From contig OZ245780.1 in the NCBI GenBank assembly GCA_965227905.1, forward strand, positions 310,001 through 374,000: a DNA stretch of 64,000 nucleotides, in the 5' to 3' direction. Positions 43,328 through 52,563 of the stretch are shown piece by piece. A program made the position numbers and the translations under genes. The notes beneath the pieces were generated by a model. That model had not been told where the DNA came from and ran no database searches. It was given only the letters and a program-made list of their open reading frames with translations. The number at the start of each line of letters is the position of its first letter. The first letter of the stretch is position 1. This stretch comes from CBDDHT01 sp965227905 (GTDB lineage: Bacteria; Pseudomonadota; Alphaproteobacteria; Rhizobiales; Methyloligellaceae).

Positions 43328-43657
43328 TCACACTCCATCGGTCGGCCTCCGCGCTTTCTCATCGTGACCGGACACGCCCATACGGCTCTCAAGCACTGCG
43401 AGGACGTCGTCAAACGCGACACCGCGAGATTGGAGGACCACAAGTAGATGATAAATGAGGTCGGCGGCTTCGGCCTTCAGGGCGTCATTGTCCTGGCTCA
43501 CGGCCGCAATTATGGTTTCCGCCGCTTCCTCGCCAAGCTTCTTGGCGCAACGTTCAGGACCGCCGTCAAGCAAAGAGCGTGTGTAGGACGACTCCGCACT
43601 CGCATCGCTACGTGCACGGATTGTGTCGGCAAGACGGGATAAAACCAAGTCGTTCAT
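43328..43657 (-). CDS. hisE: Phosphoribosyl-ATP diphosphatase
   Basis: The 109-residue all-helical MazG-like enzyme shows 'YTRSLLDGGPERCAKKLGEEAAETIIAA' and 'EAADLIYHLLVVLQSRG', with the acidic Mg-binding residues EExxE and ExxD. It hydrolyses phosphoribosyl-ATP to phosphoribosyl-AMP, step 2 of histidine synthesis. It is separate from hisI, as is usual in this group; hisI is not in the window. Confidence 0.95.
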   Translation of the reverse strand: MNDLVLSRLADTIRARSDASAESSYTRSLLDGGPERCAKKLGEEAAETIIAAVSQDNDALKAEAADLIYHLLVVLQSRGVAFDDVLAVLESRMGVSGHDEKARRPTDGV

Positions 43658-43757
43658 CGGTAATCGCTCGAGTTTTCTGTCAGTTCAATGACGGAAGATT
43701 GGCTCGTACACAATAAGACTTCTGCCTTGGGTCGGATTGAGCGCGTATTTGTTGTTG

Positions 43758-44534
43758 CTAGGTGTCCAGGCGTACCGCCACGCCGTGATCGGCCATATGC
43801 TGCTTTGCTTCACTGATCGAATAGTCGCCGAAATGAAAAATGGAGGCGGCGAGCACCGCACTTGCATGCCCCTCTGTTACACCCTCCACAAGATGGTCGA
43901 GATTTCCGACGCCGCCTGATGCGATCACAGGGACCGTGACCGCATCCGCAATGGCGCGCGTCAATGGAATATTGAAACCTTCACGTGTGCCATCGCGGTC
44001 CATTGAGGTCAGTAGAATTTCACCCGCACCAAGAGCAACGACTTCCCGTGCAAACTCAATTGCATCAATTCCGGTTGCTTCGCGGCCACCATGGGTGAAA
44101 TTCTCCCATCGGTTGGGCTCACCTTCAGGGGAGACCTTCTTCGCATCGATCGCAACGACGATGCATTGGGCGCCGAATTTCTCCGATGCCTCACCGACGA
44201 ACGCCCGATCTTTCACTGCAGCCGTATTGATCGAGACCTTGTCGGCGCCTGCCTCCAGAAGTTTGCGGACATCTTCCACCTTGCGCACGCCGCCGCCGAC
44301 GGTAAGCGGCATGAAGCAGCGTTCTGCCGTCTGTTGGACCACGTCGAAGATCGTATCACGGTTCTCGTGGCTGGCAGTGATGTCAAGAAAGCAGAGCTCG
44401 TCCGCCCCCGCTGCATCATAGGCTGTCGCCGCCTCGACCGGATCGCCAGCATCGCGCAGGTCGACGAAGTTCACACCTTTGACGACACGGCCGTCCTTCA
44501 CATCAAGACATGGGATAACGCGGATTTTCAGCAC
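43758..44534 (-). CDS. hisF: Imidazole glycerol phosphate synthase, cyclase subunit
   Basis: The 258-residue (beta-alpha)8 barrel has catalytic Asp11 in 'IPCLDVKDGRVVKG', phosphate loops 'VGGGVRKVED' and 'ASGGVGN', and the second Asp in 'LLTSMDRDGTREGF'. With HisH it makes imidazole glycerol phosphate and AICAR. It begins with a GTG whose first 7 bases overlap the end of hisA (GTGCTGA). Confidence 0.96.
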   Translation of the reverse strand: MLKIRVIPCLDVKDGRVVKGVNFVDLRDAGDPVEAATAYDAAGADELCFLDITASHENRDTIFDVVQQTAERCFMPLTVGGGVRKVEDVRKLLEAGADKVSINTAAVKDRAFVGEASEKFGAQCIVVAIDAKKVSPEGEPNRWENFTHGGREATGIDAIEFAREVVALGAGEILLTSMDRDGTREGFNIPLTRAIADAVTVPVIASGGVGNLDHLVEGVTEGHASAVLAASIFHFGDYSISEAKQHMADHGVAVRLDT

Positions 44535-45277
44535 GATCCGGCCTCCCTCGCCGCGGTCCCCAGCAGCTTCAGCGCTTCGTCCACGTCGAGACGGCCGTCG
44601 TAAAGGGCACGGCCGGCAATAGCGCCCTCGAGCTTCGCGTTCTCGGGATGAACCAAGCGGTGAATATCATCGATCGACGCCAGGCCACCGCTGGCAATGA
44701 CCGGAATACTCGTGCCCGAAGCGAGCGCGGTCGTGGCTTCAAGATTAAGCCCCTGAAGAATTCCGTCGCGCGAGATGTCCGTATAGATGATCGCCGAGAC
44801 ACCGGCATCCTCGAAACGCGCCGCCAGCTCACCAGCTTCGATCTCGCTGGTCTCCGCCCAGCCTTCGATGGCAACGTACCCATCGCGCGCATCGATTCCC
44901 ACGGCGACATGGCCAGGAAACTCACGGCAAGCCGAGCGGACGAGATCGGGATCGCGTACGGCTACGGTCCCAAGAATGACGCGCGACAGCCCCTTGGTCA
45001 GCCAGGCTTCGATCGTTGCAAGATCGCGAATTCCGCCGCCCAACTGTGCCGGGATCTTGATTGCACCGAGGATCGCATCGACTGCAGCGCCGTTCACCGG
45101 CTTGCCTTCGAAGGCCCCGTTCAGATCCACCATATGAAGGTAGCGGAAACCAGCGTCCTCAAAGGCACGAGCCTGCGCCGCAGGATCGTCGTTGAAGACT
45201 GTCGCTGCATCCATCTCGCCTTGTTCAAGGCGAACGCAGTTTCCGTCTTTCAGGTCAATTGCAGGAAAAAGGATCAT
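44528..45277 (-). CDS. hisA: ProFAR isomerase
   Basis: The 249-residue barrel is paralogous to HisF: Asp8 in 'FPAIDLKDGNCVRLEQG', phosphate loops 'QLGGGIRDL' and 'ASGGLAS', and the second Asp in 'YTDISRDGILQG'. It isomerises the aminoaldose ProFAR to the ketose PRFAR. The ATG at 45277 overlaps the stop of hisH (ATGA); an ATG three codons further up (45286) is less likely. Confidence 0.96.
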   Translation of the reverse strand: MILFPAIDLKDGNCVRLEQGEMDAATVFNDDPAAQARAFEDAGFRYLHMVDLNGAFEGKPVNGAAVDAILGAIKIPAQLGGGIRDLATIEAWLTKGLSRVILGTVAVRDPDLVRSACREFPGHVAVGIDARDGYVAIEGWAETSEIEAGELAARFEDAGVSAIIYTDISRDGILQGLNLEATTALASGTSIPVIASGGLASIDDIHRLVHPENAKLEGAIAGRALYDGRLDVDEALKLLGTAAREAGSC

Positions 45278-45924
45278 GGCGACCAACGCAGAAAATTGGC
45301 GATGAGTTTCAGACCGAGGGTCTGACTCTTTTCGGGATGAAACTGGGTGCCGGCCATATTCTCTTTGCCCACCATAGCTGTGATCGGACCGGCATAGTCC
45401 GTTTCCGCAACCAGATCGGCGCGCGATTCCGGAACCAGGTGGAAGGAGTGCACAAAGTAGGCATGTAGGCCGTCCCTACCCTTCTTGACGCCGTCAAGAA
45501 GCGGGTGGGGATTGATTTCCGTCAGAGTGTTCCACCCCATGTGGGGAATCTTGAGAGAAGGATCGGTCGGCGCAATGTGTCGAACCTCGCCGGCGATCCA
45601 ACCAAAGCCTTCTGTCGTTCCATGTTCGAGGCCGCGGTCGGCCATGAGCTGCATACCGACACAAATACCGAGAAAAGGCCGTGCTTTTTGCCGGACCGTT
45701 TCGTCAAGGACTTCAATCATCCCGTCGATCGCAGCGAGACCATTCTTACAGTCTGCATACGCGCCGACACCTGGCAGGACGATACGATCAGCTGAGCGCA
45801 CATCGCCCGGATTGGCACTGACAACGATCTTGTGGCCGGAATCGGTCTCTGCTGCTGCGCGTTCGAAAGCCTTGGCCGCCGAATGCAGATTGCCCGAACC
45901 GTAGTCAACGATCACGACTTGCAT
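45274..45924 (-). CDS. hisH: Imidazole glycerol phosphate synthase, glutaminase subunit
   Basis: The 216-residue class I amidotransferase supplies ammonia to HisF. The nucleophile lies in 'FLGICVGMQLMAD', and His and Glu in 'GTQFHPEKSQTLG'. The N-terminal 'VIVDYGSGNLHSAAKAFERA' is typical. It ends overlapping hisA and starts 3 bases after the DUF2628 gene, so the three are one operon. Confidence 0.96.
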   Translation of the reverse strand: MQVVIVDYGSGNLHSAAKAFERAAAETDSGHKIVVSANPGDVRSADRIVLPGVGAYADCKNGLAAIDGMIEVLDETVRQKARPFLGICVGMQLMADRGLEHGTTEGFGWIAGEVRHIAPTDPSLKIPHMGWNTLTEINPHPLLDGVKKGRDGLHAYFVHSFHLVPESRADLVAETDYAGPITAMVGKENMAGTQFHPEKSQTLGLKLIANFLRWSP

Positions 45925-45927
45925 GGT

Positions 45928-46389
45928 TCAAGAACTCGCTGGGTGACCCGTTTCATCACCAAGGGCACGCTCGGGCTCCATCGCGGACTCGGTGGCTTGA
46001 GGCTCGGTACCGTCCCAATTGTCAAAGAAGCGGATTTCGCATTCGTCCCGATTACGGCCCGCGACGACCCCGACAAGCTCAAATCCTCGTCGTTCGAGTG
46101 TCCAGCGCCGCAGATCATTCGCATTGAACGCAAAAAGCAACGTGATCGCAAATGTCGCCCAACCCGCAACGGTTTCACTGAAACCGACAGCGACAAATCC
46201 AACATTGACGACCGCGACAACAACCACGAAGGCAAGCAAAACCAGCCACATTCGGTGAAAAAGCAACCAGAGCATTGGAAACACCAGCGCCAAAATGGCG
46301 AAGCCTTCGCGCACGAAAACAATCCGATCGATGCGCTCTACGACACTTTCAGATGCCGTCGCAGGTTCCAATACGCTATATGCGATCAC
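45928..46389 (-). CDS. DUF2628 membrane protein
   Basis: The 153-residue protein has two or three hydrophobic segments in the first 90 residues ('ILALVFPMLWLLFHRMWLVLLAFVVVVAVV') and a charged cytosolic C-terminus. This DUF2628-type protein sits within the his operon in many Hyphomicrobiales and has no known part in histidine synthesis. 'GFELVGVVAGRNRDECEIRFF' is its most conserved-looking part. It starts at a GTG with GAGGAT upstream. Confidence 0.75.
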   Translation of the reverse strand: MIAYSVLEPATASESVVERIDRIVFVREGFAILALVFPMLWLLFHRMWLVLLAFVVVVAVVNVGFVAVGFSETVAGWATFAITLLFAFNANDLRRWTLERRGFELVGVVAGRNRDECEIRFFDNWDGTEPQATESAMEPERALGDETGHPASS

Positions 46390-46407
46390 GGCTCATATCC
46401 TCAGGGC

Positions 46408-47001
46408 TTAGTCGCCCAACCGGCCTTTCGTAGACGGCACCGCTTCTGGCTGACGCGGATCGATGGAGACGGCTTCTCGGAGGGAGCGGGCCAATGCCTT
46501 ATAGCAAGACTCGACGATATGGTGGTTATTGTCACCGTAGAGGTTCTCGACGTGCAGGGTCAGTCCCGCGCTCTGAGCGAAGGCGTTGAACCACTCGCGA
46601 AAGAGTTCGGTGTCCATCTCGCCGATTTTCGAGCGGCTGAATGCGACATTCCAGATGAGATACGGTCGCCCGGATATGTCGAGTGCGACGCGCGACAACG
46701 CCTCATCCATCGGCAGCAACTGCGACGCGTAGCGCCGAATTCCCGTCTTATCGCCAAGTGCTTGCGCCAATGCCTGCCCAAGCGCGATGCCGCTGTCTTC
46801 GGTCGTATGGTGAAAGTCCACATGGAGGTCACCCTCGGCTTTGAGGGTGATATCCATCAAAGAATGCCGGGAAAGTTGCTCCAGCATATGATCCAGGAAT
46901 CCGATCCCGGTGCTGATATCGTAAACGCCATTGCCGTCGACCTGGATGGTCGCCGTGATCTGCGTTTCTTTGGTCTTGCGTTCGACGGTGGCCGTTCGCA
47001 T
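46408..47001 (-). CDS. hisB: Imidazole glycerol phosphate dehydratase
   Basis: The 197-residue enzyme binds two Mn ions through repeated His/Glu motifs: 'GFLDHMLEQLSRHS', 'DFHHTTEDSGIALG' and the C-terminal 'NNHHIVESCYKALAR'. It is the short, single-function form without the phosphatase domain found in enterobacteria. First gene of the his-coaA operon, with GAGAGAAA before its ATG, divergent from hslV. Confidence 0.96.
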   Translation of the reverse strand: MRTATVERKTKETQITATIQVDGNGVYDISTGIGFLDHMLEQLSRHSLMDITLKAEGDLHVDFHHTTEDSGIALGQALAQALGDKTGIRRYASQLLPMDEALSRVALDISGRPYLIWNVAFSRSKIGEMDTELFREWFNAFAQSAGLTLHVENLYGDNNHHIVESCYKALARSLREAVSIDPRQPEAVPSTKGRLGD

Positions 47002-47118
47002 CGTATTTCTCTCGTTTTGTGCGCCTAATTGCCGCGTAATCAGGGCGGTTTATCAGGTCTCTCCGTCCATGACCACACCGATGGCCGCGCGTGGTAACCT
47101 GATCACAAACGCGCCGGA

Positions 47119-47147
47119 CTTGACTCAAACCGCCTGGATGCCGATAT
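47119..47147 (+). promoter_or_regulatory. Candidate heat-shock (sigma-32) promoter of hslVU
   Basis: CTTGAC (47119-47124) and CCGATAT (47141-47147) are 16 bases apart and resemble a sigma-32 promoter (CTTGAA / CCCATNT). HslVU is a classic heat-shock operon. Transcription would start near 47154, only about 3 bases before the hslV ATG, so the message could be nearly leaderless. Confidence 0.45.
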
Positions 47148-47156
47148 CGCTGGCCC

Positions 47157-47729
47157 ATGACACAATCAGATACACGCAATGACATCTGGCACGGAACGAC
47201 GATCCTGACCGTCCGCAAGAACGGCAAAGTCGTAATCGCAGGCGATGGCCAGGTGAGCCTCGGCCAGACAATCATCAAATCCAATGCCCGCAAAGTGCGA
47301 ACCCTCGGTAGTGGCGACGTAATTTCGGGCTTTGCCGGTGCAACCGCCGACGCCTTTACCTTGTTCGAGCGGCTGGAGACCAAACTTGAGCGCTATCCCA
47401 GTCAATTGAAGCGCGCCTGTGTCGAACTCGCCAAGGATTGGCGTACCGACCGCTACCTTCGCCGCCTTGAAGCCATGATGATCGTTGCCGATGCCAGCGA
47501 AACGCTTGTTCTGACCGGCACAGGCGACGTTCTTGAACCCGAGTCCGATGTCATGGGCATCGGGTCGGGCGGAAACTACGCCCTGGCAGCGGCTCTTGCG
47601 CTGATTGACAGCGATCTGGACGCCGAACAAACAGCACGTAAAGCGATGGCAATCGCCGCCGAGATTTGCGTTTACACCAATAGCCAGTTGGTGGTCGAAA
47701 GCCTCGACACCACTTCCCCCGCTACCTGA
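47157..47729 (+). CDS. hslV: ATP-dependent protease subunit HslV
   Basis: The 190-residue proteasome-like peptidase has catalytic Thr14 after a short propeptide ('WHGTTILTVRKNGKVVIAGDGQ'). HslV forms a double hexamer capped by HslU and degrades misfolded proteins. 'SGFAGATADAFTLFERLETKLE' and 'GIGSGGNYALAAA' are typical. No ribosome binding site is visible before the ATG. Confidence 0.97.
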   Translation: MTQSDTRNDIWHGTTILTVRKNGKVVIAGDGQVSLGQTIIKSNARKVRTLGSGDVISGFAGATADAFTLFERLETKLERYPSQLKRACVELAKDWRTDRYLRRLEAMMIVADASETLVLTGTGDVLEPESDVMGIGSGGNYALAAALALIDSDLDAEQTARKAMAIAAEICVYTNSQLVVESLDTTSPAT

Positions 47730-47757
47730 TGGTTGGCCCGCGAGCGTATAGACACCT

Positions 47758-49062
47758 ATGACCAGTTTTTCGCCCCGTGAAATTGTATCCGAACTCGATC
47801 GCTTCATTATCGGCCAACGCGACGCCAAACGCGCGGTAGCCATTGCCCTGCGCAACCGCTGGCGGCGCCAGCAACTCGGCGACGATATGCGCGAGGAAGT
47901 CTTACCCAAGAACATCCTGATGATAGGCCCAACCGGTGTCGGCAAGACGGAGATCTCCCGCCGGCTCGCCAAACTCGCCAATGCGCCTTTTATGAAGATC
48001 GAGGCGACGAAGTTCACAGAGGTCGGCTACGTCGGACGCGACGTGGATCAGATCGTCCGCGATCTCGTCGAAGCCGCCATCGGCCTTGTCCGCGAAACCA
48101 AACGCAAGGAAGTCGAAGCGAAAGCGCATCTGATGGCGGAAGAGCGTGTCCTGGACGCCTTGGTTGGAGACAATGCCTCCGCCGCCACACGGGAGAGCTT
48201 CCGCAAACGCCTTCGCGAAGGTGAACTGGACGATCGGGAGATCGAGATCCAGGTTGCCGATACGAGTGGAATGCCGACCTTGGATATCCCTGGTATGCCC
48301 GGCAGCCAGGTCGGAATGATCAATTTGAACGACATGCTCGGCAAGGCTTTCGGGCAGCGCACCAAACCAAGACGCGTATTGGTCGCCGATAGCTATGCCA
48401 TTCTATTGGCGGACGAGTCCGACAAACTGATCGACGACGAACAGATCGTCCAGGAAGCCATCACATCGGTCGAGAACGATGGCATCGTCTTCCTGGATGA
48501 AATCGACAAGATTTGTGCCCGGTCTGAGCGGGTCGGCGGCGACGTCAGCCGGGAAGGTGTTCAGCGCGATCTCCTTCCCCTGATCGAAGGAACAACCGTC
48601 AGTACCAAGCACGGACCCGTCAAAACCGACCACATTCTGTTTATCGCGTCCGGTGCCTTTCACGTTGCGAAACCGTCAGACCTGCTGCCCGAGTTACAGG
48701 GCCGCCTGCCTATCCGGGTCGAACTCCGCGCACTGACCAAAGACGACTTCAAACGCATCCTGACTGAGCCCCAGGCAAGTCTGATCAAACAGTCGGTTGC
48801 ATTGATGAAGACCGAAGGCGTCGAGCTCGAGTTCACCGAGGACGCCATTGACGCGATAGCCGACATTGCCGTTGAGGTGAATTCCAATGTCGAGAATATC
48901 GGAGCCCGGCGTCTGATGACGGTGATCGAACGCGTCCTCGATGAAATCAGCTTCGAGGCCACGGATATGACCGGCGAGATGATTACGATCGACGAAGCCT
49001 ATGTGCGCGAGCATATCGGTGATCTTGCCAAGAATGCCGATCTCTCGAAGTTCATTCTTTGA
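47758..49062 (+). CDS. hslU: HslU unfoldase ATPase subunit
   Basis: The 434-residue AAA+ ATPase has Walker A 'MIGPTGVGKTEISRRLA', Walker B 'GIVFLDEIDKICAR', a roughly 130-residue I-domain between them, and the C-terminal tail 'SKFIL' that inserts into HslV. It unfolds substrates for HslV. It begins 28 bases after hslV. All ATPase motifs are intact. Confidence 0.97.
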   Translation: MTSFSPREIVSELDRFIIGQRDAKRAVAIALRNRWRRQQLGDDMREEVLPKNILMIGPTGVGKTEISRRLAKLANAPFMKIEATKFTEVGYVGRDVDQIVRDLVEAAIGLVRETKRKEVEAKAHLMAEERVLDALVGDNASAATRESFRKRLREGELDDREIEIQVADTSGMPTLDIPGMPGSQVGMINLNDMLGKAFGQRTKPRRVLVADSYAILLADESDKLIDDEQIVQEAITSVENDGIVFLDEIDKICARSERVGGDVSREGVQRDLLPLIEGTTVSTKHGPVKTDHILFIASGAFHVAKPSDLLPELQGRLPIRVELRALTKDDFKRILTEPQASLIKQSVALMKTEGVELEFTEDAIDAIADIAVEVNSNVENIGARRLMTVIERVLDEISFEATDMTGEMITIDEAYVREHIGDLAKNADLSKFIL

Positions 49063-49112
49063 CGCCCACTCAAGCTTGACTGTCAACTCAGCGATGGCTG
49101 GCGTCCACTCGA

Positions 49113-49736
49113 CTATCGAGGTCTGTCAGCCCGTCTCAGGCGAACATAGAGCGCCCCCTCCCCACCGTGATGCTGATGGGCTGACTGATAGCTCACGACC
49201 ATGCTCCGAAGGGCCGGCTCGTCCAGCCATTGCGGAACCTGGCGTTTCAGCACACCACGATCTCGCTCCTCGAAGAAACTCTCGGACTCTCCTGTATCGC
49301 GAACGCTGCCCTTGCCTGTAATCACGAGGACATAACGGTGGCCGGCTGAGTAACTGCGGTACAAAAAAGCATTCAGAGCACTATGTGCCTCGTGCTGGCG
49401 CATACCGTGGAGGTCGATGCGCGCGTCGATTTCGGTGCGGCCGGACCGGATCTTCCGCGCTTCCCGGCGATTGAATGTATCCGGCTGTGGCGAATTGGAT
49501 TGGTTGTTGTTCGCGGATGCCTTTGGTGCCGGCGAGAAAGACGTCGATTTCGCTGCTGGCTTTTTGGCGTTGGTCTTTGGTGCGTGATGCGGAGTCTCGG
49601 TTTCGCCTTTCGGCACCTGTCGTTCGGAGCGATCGTCAAGCGGTTCCGTCGTGCTTGCGACGCGCGCCCACAATTGCGCCTCTTCCTCGCTGAGGACACG
49701 TCGGCGAGACGTCGGGTTTTTGGTATCGTTCGACAT
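49113..49736 (-). CDS. Smr/MutS2-family domain protein
   Basis: The 207-residue protein has a polar, Lys/Pro-rich N-terminal half that is probably disordered. The Smr domain lies at about 105-205: 'RIDLHGMRQHEAHSALNAFL' and 'YVLVITGKGS'. Stand-alone Smr domains cleave branched DNA or act on RNA and ribosomes. It begins 3 bases after mltA, so the two are co-transcribed. Confidence 0.85.
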   Translation of the reverse strand: MSNDTKNPTSRRRVLSEEEAQLWARVASTTEPLDDRSERQVPKGETETPHHAPKTNAKKPAAKSTSFSPAPKASANNNQSNSPQPDTFNRREARKIRSGRTEIDARIDLHGMRQHEAHSALNAFLYRSYSAGHRYVLVITGKGSVRDTGESESFFEERDRGVLKRQVPQWLDEPALRSMVVSYQSAHQHHGGEGALYVRLRRADRPR

Positions 49737-49739
49737 CGC

Positions 49740-50921
49740 TCACTTGTTTGGTTCGCTCTTTCGAGGAACCAATGTCCAGAAGCGGCCTGGATGCCGCGTC
49801 TTGCCCGCAATTTGTCCGGCGGACACTCCTGAGCCCCAGAAAATATCGCCGCGTCCAGCTCCCTTAATAGCAGAGCCGACATCCTGCGCCACCATCAGGC
49901 GGCGAAACTCCGATCCGGCCGGGTCTTCCAAGCCGGGGACATCGACCCAGATCGGTGTCCCAAGATTGTGGATCGAAGCATCGACCGCGAGACTGCGGCC
50001 CGGCGTAAGCGCTACGCCCTGGCCTCCGGGTGGACCGAGGCTCGGATCCCACCCTTCCAATTCACGAAAGAAAATGTATGACCGATTCTCCCACATCAAC
50101 TCTTTCGCAGCATCAGGATTACCGCGTACCCATGCTTCGAGCGTATCGAGTGACATTGCCTCTTTGTCGATCTCCCCGCGGTCGATGAGAATACGGCCGA
50201 TCGATGTGTAGGGGTGACCATTCTTTGCAGCATAGGCAAGACGCACCGCCGTGCCATCGGGAAGCACAACACGGCCCGAGCCCTGAACATGCATGATGTA
50301 AGTATCGAACCGGTCGGCAAGATAGAGGATCTCCAGGCCGCGGCCTGAAAGAGCTCCGGATTCGATCGCTTTTCGGTCGTCGTAGGCGACAATGCCATCC
50401 GCACTCTGCCGGCCCGATGTCAGCTCATGATTATGGGCTGCCCTGTGGGTATCGGCGAAGAGCGGCACGAGATCGTCAGGTTTTGCAAGAACCGGAATCG
50501 TGAATTGCTCGCTTCGTTCGCGACTGCCCTGGAGTTCAGGTTCGAAATAGCCGGTGAGGAATGCACGGCCAGCATTCTGTCGAACGGCCTTAGGTAAAAA
50601 ATTTGCTTCGAAGAAGGATCTCGCCGCGGAGTCCTCGATAGACTCCGGCAATGCGAGTGCCACCTTGCAGACCTCAAGGAGCGGCACGAGTTCGTTGCCT
50701 GGTGGTTCACCTTTGGCAATACGCGCGTCTGCGACAGTGACTATTTTTCTGCAAGAGCGATGGAAGGCGGAAAATGCCGCAGCATGATCGTCATCGGCCC
50801 AACCAGCCAACTGTTTGAATTCGGCTCTAACAGGCACAGTGGATGCCGAAGCGTGATGAACAATCCATAGCGTCAGAAAGATCGCCGCGACGGCGAGACG
50901 CGACGCATAAGCACCGCGCAT
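49740..50921 (-). CDS. mltA: Membrane-bound lytic transglycosylase A
   Basis: The 393-residue protein has an N-terminal signal sequence ('LAVAAIFLTLWIVHHASA'). The MltA domain follows ('AFLTGYFEPELQGSR', 'IMHVQGSGRVVLPDG'). The C-terminal 3D domain carries conserved Asp residues in 'VDASIHNLGTPIWVDV' and 'VAQDVGSAIKGAGRGDIFWGSG', including the catalytic Asp. It cleaves peptidoglycan glycan strands in the periplasm. No lipobox Cys is seen, so it is probably not a lipoprotein here. It sits between tim44 and smr. Confidence 0.93.
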   Translation of the reverse strand: MRGAYASRLAVAAIFLTLWIVHHASASTVPVRAEFKQLAGWADDDHAAAFSAFHRSCRKIVTVADARIAKGEPPGNELVPLLEVCKVALALPESIEDSAARSFFEANFLPKAVRQNAGRAFLTGYFEPELQGSRERSEQFTIPVLAKPDDLVPLFADTHRAAHNHELTSGRQSADGIVAYDDRKAIESGALSGRGLEILYLADRFDTYIMHVQGSGRVVLPDGTAVRLAYAAKNGHPYTSIGRILIDRGEIDKEAMSLDTLEAWVRGNPDAAKELMWENRSYIFFRELEGWDPSLGPPGGQGVALTPGRSLAVDASIHNLGTPIWVDVPGLEDPAGSEFRRLMVAQDVGSAIKGAGRGDIFWGSGVSAGQIAGKTRHPGRFWTLVPRKSEPNK

Positions 50922-50935
50922 TGCTGGGGCCAGGC

Positions 50936-51646
50936 CTAATTGGCGGCCTCGGTCGCAACCAACTTCCAGTTGGGATCGCGCGACGAGGCCTCGCGTGCAA
51001 ATGTCCAGATATCGGTCACTTCGCGGACCTTCTTGGGATCGCCATCGACAAGTTCACCTGATTCATCGCGCGTCGCGGTGATCAGTTCGCTGACGAATTT
51101 GACGGTGACCTGAGCCAGCTTGTTTTTGAGCTCTGCTTCGATCATATCCGCCTTGTCGATACCGACAAAACTGGTTTCGACCGTCTCGCTCCGTTCGGCC
51201 CGATCTGTGATTGCCGCCGCGAACTCATCATAGACGTCCGCGTTCAAAAGCGATTTGAGCGACCGCTTATTGCCTTCGGCAAACGCCATCACAATCATTT
51301 CATAGGCCTCTTTCGCACCTGAGATGAAATGTTCGGGATCGAAATCGGCGTCGGCACGCATGATATCCGTGAGCCCCTGAGCCAAGGGACTGCCCTTTGG
51401 AGCGAAATCGGCGATTCGCTCTTCGATATCTGGCCGTGCATTGGTCTGGAACGGCCCGCCCCGGCTTCGTGGCAGGGATACGACCGTATCTTGCGATCCA
51501 TTAGGTTTGGGATCAGAAGACGAGTAAGGCTCGTAGGGCGGCCGTTCGCTGCCGGTCCTGCGTCCCAGCACATTGCGCAGGCGCAGGAAAATGACGACAG
51601 CGAGAGCGAGAAACAAAAGGGTATAGAAATCGAACGTTTCGGACAT
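50936..51646 (-). CDS. Tim44-like domain membrane protein (TimA-type)
   Basis: The 236-residue protein has one N-terminal membrane anchor ('FYTLLFLALAVVIFLRLRNVLG'), a polar linker and a Tim44-like C-terminal domain ('FISGAKEAYEMIVMAFAEGNKRSLKSLL', 'TVKFVSELITATRDESGE'). Alphaproteobacterial Tim44 homologues are inner-membrane proteins related to the mitochondrial import factor. Position next to mltA and across from fxsA and secB is conserved. The exact job in bacteria is unresolved. Confidence 0.9.
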   Translation of the reverse strand: MSETFDFYTLLFLALAVVIFLRLRNVLGRRTGSERPPYEPYSSSDPKPNGSQDTVVSLPRSRGGPFQTNARPDIEERIADFAPKGSPLAQGLTDIMRADADFDPEHFISGAKEAYEMIVMAFAEGNKRSLKSLLNADVYDEFAAAITDRAERSETVETSFVGIDKADMIEAELKNKLAQVTVKFVSELITATRDESGELVDGDPKKVREVTDIWTFAREASSRDPNWKLVATEAAN

Positions 51647-51878
51647 TGTGTTGCTCGATCACCGGGCAAAAGCCGGCCACCTAACCTCGTAATGGTTGTG
51701 CCGATGATGTAAGGTTGCGCCCATATACGTGCCAGGGGCTTAACTGTCACGCGGAGCCATGCGTGCCTTACGAATTCGTATCAACTTACGGCATTGGATG
51801 GTCCAAGCCAACTCTCAATCGCGATTATCATGACCATTGGAAGCGGCTTTATGATGGCCATATGACACGTCGAATCCC

Positions 51879-52415
51879 ATGCCCATCCTGATTTTGATCA
51901 TATTTATCGCTGTACCAATCGCGGAGATTGCCGTCTTCATTCAGGTTGGCGGCGTGATCGGTTTGTTTCCGACAATTGCATTGGTGATTGCCACAGCCGT
52001 TATCGGGGTCTGGCTCCTTAAGCGACAAGGGGTCGCAGTATTAAGTGACGCCCGGCAAACAATCGAATCAGGTGGACTGCCGGTGCAGGCGGTTATTGAC
52101 GGCGTTTGCCTGATCGTTGCCGGCGCATTCCTGCTGACACCTGGACTGATCACCGATGCCGCCGGCTTTCTGCTTCTTGTCCCAGGTTTCCGACGATCCC
52201 TCGCGCGGTGGATTGTCGCCAAACTCGAAAAAGGCGGTCATATCGATGTCTCGATGACGCAAACGTCACAAGGCCGACCGAGAAACACCGGCCATCGCGA
52301 ACACGGACCGACGGTTATCGATGGTGAATTTGAGCGCGTCGACACGGAGAAAGACTCAGAACGACACGAAGATAGAGGGAAACCCGATCCCAACTCTCCC
52401 TGGCGGCGGCCCTAG
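51879..52415 (+). CDS. fxsA: FxsA-family inner-membrane protein
   Basis: The 178-residue protein has three or four hydrophobic segments in the first 125 residues. The family features 'FIAVPIAEIAVFIQVGGVIG' and 'GVCLIVAGAFLLTPGLITDAAGFLLLVPGFR' are clear. E. coli FxsA relieves exclusion of phage T7 by the F plasmid PifA; the normal function is not known. It is divergent from tim44 across a 232-bp gap and 148 bp before secB. Confidence 0.9.
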   Translation: MPILILIIFIAVPIAEIAVFIQVGGVIGLFPTIALVIATAVIGVWLLKRQGVAVLSDARQTIESGGLPVQAVIDGVCLIVAGAFLLTPGLITDAAGFLLLVPGFRRSLARWIVAKLEKGGHIDVSMTQTSQGRPRNTGHREHGPTVIDGEFERVDTEKDSERHEDRGKPDPNSPWRRP

Positions 52416-52563
52416 ATACCTCTAACAAACCCGCAAAAGCCCCAAGAAGAAGACGAATCACCACGTCAATTCGTTGCGGCTAGTTGCGGGCAGGAAACGG
52501 CCATGTTAGCGAACCCCTCCGCCATGTCGCTTCTGGCAAGGCAATCAGCAGTAGGATCGTTTT

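Noticed and set aside
45832..47028. Plus-strand frame of 398 codons opposite hisH, DUF2628 and hisB
   Set aside because: It spans three genuine minus-strand genes and is best explained as a codon-bias shadow.
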